From Cercozoa sp. M6MM (Eukaryota > Endomyxa: Ascetosporea), in NCBI GenBank assembly GCA_040357565.1, contig JBDODJ010000047.1: 64,000 nt of DNA; one strand, given 5' to 3'. Shown piece by piece: positions 30,961 to 42,200 of the stretch. The position numbers were made by a program, and so were the translations under genes. The notes beneath the pieces are model-generated. The model made no database searches. It saw only the letters and a list, made by a program, of their open reading frames with translations, and was not told the DNA's origin. Position 1 is the first letter of the stretch, and every line of letters begins with the position of its first letter.

Positions 30961-32996
30961 TTACTCTAACGACATGACAGCAATACTCGGTTGGGTGACA
31001 CTTGCCACGATTGAGTTCGTTCTGCAACACAGTGCCCCATCATAACGTAGACACAGAGAGACAACGTATTCACTTACAGTCCGAAGGCGAAGAAGGTAGC
31101 TGCAAGAGTCCACGCCTACGCTCGAATAAAGAAGCACGCGCGCATATTGAGAAGGTATCGATTTACCAATGCGGTGCTTTGAGTGACACCCGTCTGGGCA
31201 AGTGCGATGAGAGAGATATGCAGCAACAGCGTGAGCGAAGTGCCGAGCAACAACAGCCAACGCAGGCCCTTTGCTCCTGAACATCATACGTTGTTCAGGT
31301 TGCATCTTGCAGAACTCACTGGGTGGTGTCACCAGTGATTACCAAATCGCAACTTGCATCGGTCAGACAGATGGCCAATAAGCGGCGCAAAGATGGGTGC
31401 GTAGCGTGCCGAGGCAGCATAGACTGTTTCAGACAAAATGAACTCAGCACTAAATTTAGAAGTATGGCATCATGCGTACCTGCAACGAAGGACAGCGTCG
31501 GCACGAAACCAAACTGCGCCACGAAGATCTTCTTGGCGCTCGTGTAGAGATTCCACACCTGTACTTATGAGCTCTTGCATCTCACTCTCGTCTCGACGAC
31601 ACTACTAATCGAGAGTGAAAATACAGAGAGATCGACGAGAACACCGATGGTGAAGAGAAGCCAAAATGTGATTGGAGCTCGGCAGAGTGCCAGGCAGTAG
31701 TCATCTACAAAGGGACAAGTATCTGCAGTAAGCGACCAACGCGCAAAAAAGTTGCGAACAGTGGTGGTACACATCAGTCGATAGGAGGGCCGTCGTTCCG
31801 GGGAGTCTCTCGATGGTGTCACCAACAAGTCCGATAGTGTGGTGCTTCTAAAATCAGTTTACATTCAACACAGTGGACCGATTTAAATGAAGTACGCTGA
31901 GACGATACATATCAGGTGACTCTGTGTACGACTCCCGAGGCCATTTGCTCCACCACAAAAAGGGTAGAAAGAGTGCCTGTCGTTCACACATGTCATGGTA
32001 CCGCAGACTTACACTTTAAGACAACTAAAACGCTACCGTCATTGCGCCTCCGGCAATGAGAAAGACAGAAGCACTAAATGGAGCGGACATCCCTGTAGCG
32101 AGCAGAGCGAAGAACAGTCGCTCGCTTAGCTGCAATTCAGCACCGTAAACAATAGAGACAGGAAAGCAGTGCATGCATCTTAAACTCACAGCACTGTCCA
32201 CAACCGTGGCGAAGACACAGCCGACATGAATCATGCCGAGTGCAAACGCCAACTTCGCGTGCGGCAGACGCGAGACAAACACTGCCTTCGACAGTACCTA
32301 TGTAGCACGGCACATTAATACCAACAAAGAGAAATGTTCCCTGTGGCAGAAAGCGACAAATAGTAGCACCTTGAACGAGCAGTGCGCAATGCCCTGTATA
32401 AAGCGTGCAACGACAAACAAAACGAACGACGACATTGCCGCCGCTGCCGCCTGCCCAAACCAAAAGTGAAGACACTTGTACTGGTACCGAAGCGACGGCG
32501 CCTGCTCGGATAATCTGTACCGAAGTAAGGGCGCCCACAATGCCGACCAGTACAACGAATGTCAGCGCTGCTGTGTGTCGTGCAAAAAACTTGTTCATTG
32601 CATACGCAAACAACAAGGCAAACAGCGAAGGAATGTCGAAAGCGAATGTCTACATGTGCATACGGTAGCGAACACTGGTCTTGCAGGAAAAGTTAATTGA
32701 CTACCAGAGCATACTCAAAGTCGAGGTGCTCGCGTTCAGAGCGTTTGTGTTGCGGCCAGAACACCAGAGAAGGAAGCTCTACTTGTCTACACGTAAGTTT
32801 ACACACGGTCCGTGTTTGTTCAGGTGTCATACACATTTGTTCGATCGAGATTATACAGAGTTGAAGTCGTGGACTTGGCAACCGACACGCAAAAGTATAG
32901 CAAGGTCATCGGGAGCAACAGCGAAACCCAAAGATGACGACTGTCATTGTCAGTTTGGCGACTGCTTTCACTATCAACCTCCTCTTTCCGGAGCAT
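30961..32996 (-). CDS. major facilitator superfamily transporter, MFSD1-like
   Basis: Start ATG 32996 gives MLRKEEVDSESSRQTDNDS, then the first membrane helix WVSLLLPMTLLYFCVSVAK. Later hydrophobic blocks: FAFDIPSLFALLFAYAM with NKFFARHTA (MFS signature region), LTFVVLVGIVGALTSVQ, VSSLLVWAGG with FVLFVVARFIQGIA (near 32430), FVSRLPHAKLAFALGMI (32290-32230), LFFALLATGMSAPFSASVF (near 32080), WLLFTIGVLVDLSVFSL (near 31650), VPTLSFVA (near 31495), and the tail VTQPSIAVMSLE. About 12 helices are expected. Segment order and the charged loop resemble MFSD1-like lysosomal solute carriers, but the family choice within MFS is tentative. Introns are short and free of the C-rich tracts. Confidence 0.8.
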
Positions 32997-33335
32997 GATG
33001 CGAAAAGTTATGGAAACATCTACCGACAGGCGAGTTAAGCGTGGCCTTGCGACCTACAACTGCCTGACCTCGGGCATGCACGTGCGCAAAAATAGCATTA
33101 CGCTGTCAGAACAAATCGAGAAACGCTAAATCGAACGGGACCGCTACTAAGTAGAGTTGCGTTTTCTGCGCCCAGTTTCTGTTTGGGGCGTGAAATGTCT
33201 TCGGACTTTCAAATAGCCACGCCTCTGCGCCACTTCTCGTCGCGTCTTCTCGCCAAGCTGACGTCACCGCTCATTCGTCCTTCTCATTGTCACAGTCGCT
33301 TTTGGGCTCCCTGGGATATTACAAGAACGTCTCAA
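32997..33335. promoter_or_regulatory. divergent promoter region
   Basis: Head-to-head space between the MFS gene (minus, start 32996) and the secreted-protein gene (plus, start 33336). No ORF is supported and no clear core promoter element was found. Confidence 0.45.
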
Positions 33336-34290
33336 ATGAAATTGCTGTTGGTTTTGGCTGCTGTGGCGAGTTGTGGCGTGGTGGGACGCGATTTTGATCC
33401 TCGAAACTCGGAAGACATGGAGCACATGGTGGATGCTTGTACGCACACCATGATGGGCATGGCTGGTCACGGAGGCGTGCGGCATCGTGATGGTCCTATG
33501 ACAAAAGTCATTGCGCGCAGGACATGTCAGCAACTGGTTGGAACCATCGACTCGAAGGTAATTTACCACCTGATTCACTTAAGGTAGCTCTCTTCGGCAG
33601 TACAAAGTTCGTACATGTAAATTTAGTCGCACGGTAAACTGCGAAGCCTGTTGGAAGGCAAGCATGCCGAGCATACAGAGCGACTCACTTCTGAAGGCAT
33701 GCATCCGGATGAGGCCGAGCAGCAAGCCTTGCACCACATGACGCAGAGTCTGCTGGGTGGCAGCTTTGCTGATACTGTACCATTGCTTCCCGCGCCCTGT
33801 AAACTTATGTTTACGTTTCCTCATCGTTGTGTACCGTCAGATCAATGACACAGACGCACTGATTGCGTGTCAAGAGGACCCGAATTCGCCACGATGCAAG
33901 CACGAGTTGCACAAGCACACGAAGAAGGTTTTTTGACTTTTGTCTGCTTGGCAATTCCAAGGTTTGATACTTTTTGGCACTGTTTAGATGGGCGAAGAGC
34001 TACTCGGATCACCTTTAGGAGGTCAAGTTCTTGCCGAACACGCCACCGACATCTTGAGCAACATGCGAGAACTGCAGCAGCAGTTACACCTGGATCCAGA
34101 AGGCATCGCGCGCATGATGCAGCAGCAAGGCTTTGGCGGCCGGCACGCTGACACGCTCCGCAACATGGCCAAGCAGCAGCAAGATGTACCGCGACGTCGG
34201 CGTCGCCCTCTGGCTAACCGCAGTGGCCGTCATTACGGTCAGCCCTCGCCGCGTCCTTCTGGCATGTACGGCAACGACATGATGGGGTAG
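33336..34290 (+). CDS. secreted His/Met/Gln-rich protein, unrecognised
   Basis: Four exons in phase. MKLLLVLAAVASCGVVGRD is a signal peptide. The mature part is helical and rich in His, Met and Gln: MEHMVDACTHTMMGMAGHG, then LRSLLEGKHAEHTERL, then HPDEAEQQALHHMTQSLLGG, then DTDALIACQEDPNSPRCKHE. The last exon (33988-34290) has QQQLHLDPEGIARMMQQQGF and a basic Arg-rich tail (VPRRRRRPLANRSGR). Three or four Cys residues could form disulfides. No family recognised. The basic tail could bind acidic partners, and the high Met/His content could bind metal; both are inference. Confidence 0.75.
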
Positions 34291-34728
34291 ACTGCTGCAA
34301 CGGTATATTGTATCATCCGCGCCACGTCAACGTGGCAGGCAGAAAACTCTGAGTTTGTTCGGTATTCGGGACTGAGTGCTGAGTGTGGTGAGCTAGACGT
34401 AGACCTTGTCATCATCAACTCAAGTAAGACAACCTAGGCAGCTACGTAGTCGAGTATCAGCAAATTCAATTCTAGTCGTTCTAGCTTTGGTCGCTTCCTT
34501 CGCTTATCAATTGCGTTTGAAACCGAACCCCCAGAATATTTACCCCGTTTACCCCTTACCCCTTTCCCCTCCTTACCCCTTTACCCGCCTTGCCCCCACC
34601 CCCCCCCTTATTCCCGAAAAGATTCTGATTTTGCCTCGGAAAAACCCCCACACCCACCTCGCCTCGAGCTTATGACAGGGTTAATAACTAGATCTGAATG
34701 GGTTTAGATAGACTCAGCTCGAGCTCCA
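34291..34728. other. intergenic with C-rich tract
   Basis: Between two convergent stops. Positions about 34540-34620 carry a tract of the CCGTTTACCCCTTACCCC kind, like that in neighbouring introns, but here I find no exon on its plus-strand sense. It could be an orphan copy of the intron family. Confidence 0.55.
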
Positions 34729-36239
34729 TCAGCACCAGAGCTTGACGACACCGGCGCGGTCGCTCGTGAGTACCAGGCGTCGCGGGAACTCGACGGCCGC
34801 CATGTCGGTGATGACGTCCGCGTGGAAGGCGTCGGCGTAAGCCGGTCCTCGGCGCCGTCGGTCCTCCTCCACTACTCCCCATGCATACATATATATATAT
34901 ATATATATATATAGATGCAAAAAGGTAGGGCAGTGCAGTACCTTGACCCTGACAGAGCGTGACGGCGTCGCTAGCCTCGGCGCACAATTCCTCAAACACT
35001 AGGCCGCGGTCGCCCTTGAGGTAGCTGTACATGCGCACATATAGATATACGCATACAGGTAATACGTATATACACATATATACATATATATATATATATT
35101 TATGTGTGTATATATCTAGTGTTACCTATAGGACACGTGACTCATGGCACGCGGTGGCTCTCCCGACACTCGCCTGACAACAACACCAGAGTACACACAT
35201 ATACACGACGTCTGGAAGGGGGGGGGGGGGTAATGCTACCAACTGGAAGGCGACTCACGCCACTTGTTCCGCGTGCTGGATGCTGCGACACAAGACATGA
35301 GGTTACGAGAGGGCATAGGGGGGGGGGGTAAGAAAGCTACCAGCCGTGTCCGACAGCGACCAGAGACGCACGATGCGGTCGGTGCCGGCCGTCATGGCGA
35401 ACTGGTCCGGCACCCACAGGAAGCTGTCCAAGTGTGGTGTACATATACAGAAATATGTACTTGCATATACATATATATATATATGTATGTACAGCGATAA
35501 CATACATAGACACAGAGATTCATATATGGATACTTGTAAATAATGGACAGCGATTAATGTACATAGATACATAGATTCATATATGGATACATAAATATAT
35601 TTATATACATCATGTATACATACATAGACACACATAGATAGACACGCATATGCAGAAATAGGTGCATAGATACATCAATACATTTAGGCAGATACCCATT
35701 GACAGTGCCGAGTTCACGACGCGGCTTTTGCAGGTCGCTCACGATATCGCTCACCTGCAAGGGAGGAAAAAGGGTGCAGGCGAGCAAGGTGGGTAAGTGA
35801 GTAAGCACATAGCCACAAGGTAGCACTACCGAGGTAGGCACCGGCTTCTGGTTGGTCACGGTGTTGGTTCCAGCCCTGTGTGTGTACAGCACGGTACACA
35901 AAAGGACGGTACAATTAGGACAAGAAGGTGGCTACAGACAGGGTCCGTACCAGAGGCCAAAGGGACGCAGGTTGTGCATGGCTGTGTGCAGTCGCGTGAA
36001 GTTGTCGCCACCGCCGACGTCGCCGCCGAGACTGCCGCCGCCGCTGCCGTCCTTCGTCCGCGCGGACGACTCGCTGCCCTGCTGCGCCGCCTCGCTCGGC
36101 GCGCCCTGGGCCGCCCGCATCTCGCCCGCCAAGATGCGGGGGGGGGGGGGTAAACATGGGGTAAACAAGAGGGTAAGAGATGGAGGGTATACCAGCGCGC
36201 ATGTAGCGACGCGGCATGGCAGGCGCCGTGTGCGTCTCG

Positions 36240-36285
<46 letters not shown>

Positions 36286-39200
36286 NNNNNNNNNNNNNNN
36301 NNNNNNNNNNNNNNNNNNNNNNNNNNNNNNNNNNNNNNNNNNNNNNNNNNNNNNNNNNNNNNNNNNNNNNNNNNNNNNNNNNNNNGGGGGGGGGGGATAA
36401 AGGGGGTAGACACGAGCCAACGCACAGCGGAAGACGCCGCGCGCCTCGCCACTCAGCATGTCGAACACGCAGAGTTCACTCGTGCCTGCGCACGTGTCAC
36501 ACCGACTTAAGGTGGTCACTCAGTGTGTGCGATCACACTGATCACTGATTGGTCAATCAATCGGGGGTCGGAGAGATAGGAGCACCCTCGGCAGACACGA
36601 AGAGTAGCGGCGTCTCCTCCGGCGAACCCGACGCGTAGCACTGCGCCGCAAAGCCGCCCGGTCCACTGCCTGTGTCCAAACGGACGGAGTGACCGGTACA
36701 AATGGACGGACATCCATGGACATGCATGGACACACCCCTTTAACAAACAACTGTACCCGGAGCAGACGACCAGATCTTAGCGATGGGATGGCCACTCTTT
36801 ATTCTCCTGTTGCGCACGCGTCAGTCTTGCATTTTCATTACCCTTACCCTTACCCCCTCGTATACCCCGTACCAAGCATTGGCCACGACGCGGAAGCGGA
36901 GGTCCCAGAGCATCACGAAGCCGCGTGAAGTGCCGACCACTGCAACACGGGAGTTACACTCCCCTCCACCCCCCCAATTTACCCCCCAGTTCAACCCTAC
37001 CCAATAGCGACGGTGCAGGCAGACACATGCAGGTGACGTTGCCGTGCGTCGGCAGCACCTGTGCGCACTCTCGTATCTTTACCTCCTTACCCCCTCTTAC
37101 CCCTCTCACCCCCCAGAGATAAGACACCTGCAGCGCGAAGGCCGGCAGCCGCGAGCGCAGGTCAAAGGCGCGAACCACACCGCCGCGCAAAGCGACAACT
37201 GCGCACGTGTCCACCCAGTCAGTCACACGTGTCATGAGTCACACAGTCACCCAGTCAGTTGGACACGTGTGCCAAGTGTACCAAGTAGCGACTCGGACAC
37301 TGTGTGCACGTGCGCCACCTGGACGGCGCCGTCGCCACGTTCGCCCACGTTGAACTCGCTGTAGGCGGGCGGTTTTACACCCCTCTTTACCCCCTTGTTA
37401 CCCCCCCCCCGAGAATAGAACTACCGAAGCGGCGTGTGTGACATGTCGGCGTTGACTTTGAACACGTGGCAACTATACATACACACACACACACATACAC
37501 ACATACACATACATTTCCCCCCTTTACCCCCCACTCACAGCAACAGGATATACCGTCCTGTTTCGTCTGCAGCAGCCACCGACAACTACAACACATGGGA
37601 GGTAAACGGAGGGGGTAAAGGGGGTAAAGAGGGGGGTAAAACGCACCGAGGAGTCCAGCACGCACACGGTCGGCACGCGCCGCTGTCCGAAGCCTTCGTA
37701 GCGCAGGCCTGTCCAAACAGGACCGATGCATGTGTACGGACAGACGCGTCCACATGGACCAGTCCAAATACACTGGTCCGGGTGGACCGTCCAGTTATAC
37801 CATATGCACATGTGAAATAAAGGTACCAGGCGACAGACGCACCTCGTCGTCCAGTTGTCCGAGCGGCCACACGGCCACCTTGCCGTCGTCGCCCGCCGAG
37901 GCCTACAGTATCGGTCCATTTGTACCCATGTAGGTCCATCTGTACCGTCCCACCTGCATCCAGTGCGGTCCAAATGGACCAGTATATGTGTGTCTACGAT
38001 GGTAGTACCATGAAGGAATTGTCGCGCGACACCGCCATCTGCCAGATCGCCGCGTCGCCTGTCCGGGAAGGAGGGGGTGGAGGGGTGGGGAGGGTATGGG
38101 GGTAGAGTCTACCATGACCACGCAACTCGGCATACAGCGTCGACTGAGGTCGCCTGTACAAAAAGCAGAGTGCAGACATAGATGGGATGGCTACACCTTA
38201 GCCTAGTTAAAGGGGACACAGGTAGGACGGTCCGTATGTACCAGTCACTGAGCGGAACGTCCTGCGACTCCGAGGACGACTCGCCGTCCGCCGCGCCCTC
38301 CACAATGTTCGAGATCGCCGCCGCACTCGCGCGGAAGTGCTGTCCGAATGGGGGGGGGGGGGGAAAGGGGGTACCCGGGGGGGGGGGGTAGAGGGGGTAG
38401 AATACTACCGGACCAAGCTGCGCCGCCTTACTCTCGCTCCTGCAACACACATGCATGTGTATGACCACAGAGTGATCAGCCCAGTGAGCACGTGCGTCCA
38501 AAGTGACCACCCCCAGTGAGACCACCCCAGTGAGCACATGTGTCCAGAGTGACTGAGGTAGGTAGGTACGGGTAGGGCGGCGCGTGGTTGCGGTAGAAGG
38601 CACTCCACGACATGTGCGACACCGAGATCTTCCCGAGGTCCTCTGCCGCCGACCTGGGGGGGGGGGGGGGGGGGGAAGGGGGTGTGGGGGGGGGAGGGGA
38701 GGGTACACAGCGCCCAGCGCCAACTGCAGCGCCGGCTGCATTTTTTTGAGCGACACTTCCGTCGATCGAACGCGACTGCACTGGAGGTCCGGGACACCTG
38801 TCCAAACGTACCCGTCTCAATACTCGGTACAAATGGACACCTCATGCTTTTTGGTTTTTTAAGGCTGCGTACCACACGCCAGTGCCTCCTGAAGCGCGTC
38901 CTTCCGGATCGACATCGGTGTCTGCGTAGGGGGTAAGAAGTAGGAAGTAAGAAGTAGGAAGTAAGAAGTAGGAAGTAAGAAGTAGGAAGGTGGGGAAGGG
39001 GGAGGGGTAAAGCTCTGTACCGAGTCGTTGGCAGGCGTCAGTGCGAGTGCCAGATCCTTGCCTACAAGGGGGTGTATAGGGGTATCGGGGTATGGGGGTA
39101 TATGGGTATGGGGTAAAACTCTACCCGAGGCCAGGAAGGCCTTCTTGCCGCGCAGAATTCGAATCGCGTGAGACAGAGGCACGCCCTGTGGGGTCACACA

Positions 39201-42200
39201 AACACGTGCACATACACCGTCAGTCACTGAGTGGTCACAGTGGTCACATGGGTCACTCCAAGTGGCCACTCAGAGTGGGACACGTGGCACCAATGCGAGT
39301 GCGCGCAGTGCCAGCAGCCACCGCGACGACGCGCTGCGGAAGGCCTTGTCCCCACCTGTCCGAGGGAGAGGGGTAAAGTGTAAGGGGGGGGGGGTAGAGG
39401 TAAAGCTACCGCCATAGTGCGAAGCCAGAGCGATGGTGCACAGTGCGTGTTCCACCTGTCCAGGGGGGGGGGGGGTAAGGGGTAGAGGTGGGGGGGGGGG
39501 GGGGGTAAATCTACATTGCGAATGTTGAGGAAGCTGCCGTCGTTGACGCGTCCGTGTACCGGCAGCGACACCACCTGGAGGTATGTACAAACATAAGTAC
39601 AAACGGACCATACTCACATCTCGTCCAGTCCAGTCCAGTCCAGTCCAGTCCAAATGGGCAAACGTACCGCCGAGTAGGACCGCAGCACGCGGTTGCTCTG
39701 TGTCAGCGACTGCGGCGACTGTCCGCGCGTCTGCTTGATGTGCTCCACAATGTACTGCAGGTACCTGTGCCAGGGGGGTAGGGGGTAAGGGAGTAAGGGG
39801 GGGGGGGGGTAGGAATAAAACTACGGTCGCATGGCCACCAACAGATGTTCCTCATTGGCGCTGCGTGCCTTCAGCAGACCCGTCTTCCTCTACACACGTA
39901 CATGTATAAGGGGTAGGGGTAGGGATAGGGGCACAATTACCGTAGTCTGAAGCGACAGTTCCTGCACACATGGGTTTAAGGGGGTAGGGGTAGGGGTAGG
40001 GTGTGTGTGTGTGTGGGGGGGGGGTACACGCTGAAGCGCCTGCCGACTGAGCGGCAAGCGACACGCGAACGCGAGGTTGCGCCGCGTCATGCGAAACGGC
40101 AGTCGCGTCTCGCCTGTGCACGTGCTCACTCAGTGACCACACACGCACGTGCTCACTCGGTGATCACAGCACGTGCTCACTCAGTGATCGAACACGTTAG
40201 CAAGAGATACCCTCAGTCAGAGGCAGCAAGAAGTCGTCCAAACGACGGAACACAATCGCACTGGCTGGCACACTGCGCGGGGTAAGCAGGTAGGGAGGGG
40301 TGGGGTAAGGGGTAAGGCCCCGGGGGGGGGGGTACAAGTGCAGAACGTCGCACATGGCCACCAGCAGCGAGTGCATGCGACAGCGAATCACCGCATTCGG
40401 GTGACACACCAACGGCGCCGCACGCGCCTGTCCCCAAGGGGGTAAAGGGTGTGTGGGGGGAGGGGTAAGTCTACCAAGATGGCGTCCAATGCCGGCGCGT
40501 CCAACAACTCGGCGCGGCACAGTCTCGAACTAGGGGGTAAGAGGGGGTAAGAGGGAGGTAAGAGGGAGGTAAGAGGGTAAAGGTGGGGTAGGGGTAAAGC
40601 TACAAGGCATCCACGGTGCGCTGCACGACGTATTCGCTGCTGTCGCACAGACCGTTCTCCTGCAGGGAAGGGGAGGGGGGAGGGTAAAGGGTAGGGGAGG
40701 GTAGGGTAAACGCACCAGCACAGGCAGCAGCATGCGCAGCGTATGTCGGCCCAGTGAACCTGACCACGTGGTCACTCAGCGATCACTCAGCAATCAACCA
40801 GTGATCACTCATCAATCAACCAGTGATCATCCAGTGATCACATATAGAAATCAATCGTACCACTGCAGGCGTAGTCGGTCAGCGCCTCCAGGAACGATGC
40901 ACGCAGCTGGGGGGGGGGGGGGTTAAGGGGCGGGACGGGGACGGGTTAGGGTAGGGAGGCAGAGTGTACACTCCAGTCGGGACTGTTCATAACGGTCGTT
41001 AGCAGCGGCAGCTACGCACATACACATAGACACACAGGTGTACACATTGTACCGTCCAACTGGTACTGGTATCAACTGGTCCAGTTGGACCAGTAGGCTT
41101 GTACAAACGGACGGCCAAACGGACCAACTCGTCGGCAGTGTTCTCGCGACCGTAGAAGCGACAGAGTTTCGCAAAGTCGCACAGCAGCGCGCGCTGCACG
41201 TCGCCCGACACGGCACGCGACACCAGCTGCTGCACCAGCTTGTGCACCTGCCCAGTCAGTCACACACACGTGCCCAGCCAGTCATACACACGTGCCCAGT
41301 CAGTCACACACATGCCCAGTCACAGTGACCACACGATCAAGCACGTGCAAAGTACACACATGTGAGTGTCTGTGTACCTGTTGACGCAGCTTGGCTACGT
41401 CGACGCTGCCCAACTGTATACGAGGGAAAGGGTAAAGGCGGCAAGCGGTCGGAGGGGGTAAATGGGATAAAGACAGTACCGGCTGCGACAGAGTCAGAGA
41501 GGCGCGCTTGACGCCTTGTCTCTGCATGTGTTGCCACGTGGTATCAGTGGGTTGAAACGTGCTAAGTGATCAGTGGGCTGACATGTGCTCAGTGGTACCG
41601 CCAGTGCGACACGATCGCAGTGCAGAATGCGCCTAGAGTAGAGGGTAAGGGGGTAGGGGGGGGGTAAATGAGGGTATGGCTACATAGCCTGCTCGGCCAG
41701 TCGTCCCAAGTCCCTCGCCTGTCCAGTCACAGAGTCACGTGGTCACTCTCAGTCCTCAGTGGTACCACTCAAAGTGACCACTCAGGGTCGAGCACGTGTC
41801 CAGTGGTACCAATGCAACACGCACGCACAGGTCGGGGTCGTCGGCCAGAGGCATCTGCACATAGAGAGACAAATGACACGTGCCCACTGACTCAGTGACT
41901 GACTGAGTGAGTGACAGGGCGAGCACGTGACTGACTGCAACGGTACCAGTGCAGGCAGCACATAGTCGGGCAGCACGCCGACCTCGGCGGCCGTCGGCGT
42001 CACCACGACGCTGCGCAGCAGGTCCGTCAGCAGCGACACGGCACCGCACCGCACCAGGGCGCTGGCATCACCTGCATACATATGCACAAGTGCACGTGCT
42101 CACTGGTACCACGTGTCACGTGCCAACTGGGATACATGACACGTGCTCACCCAGACAGCATGCATGAGGTACCAAGCAGAGCGACCACATAGGGCAGCAC

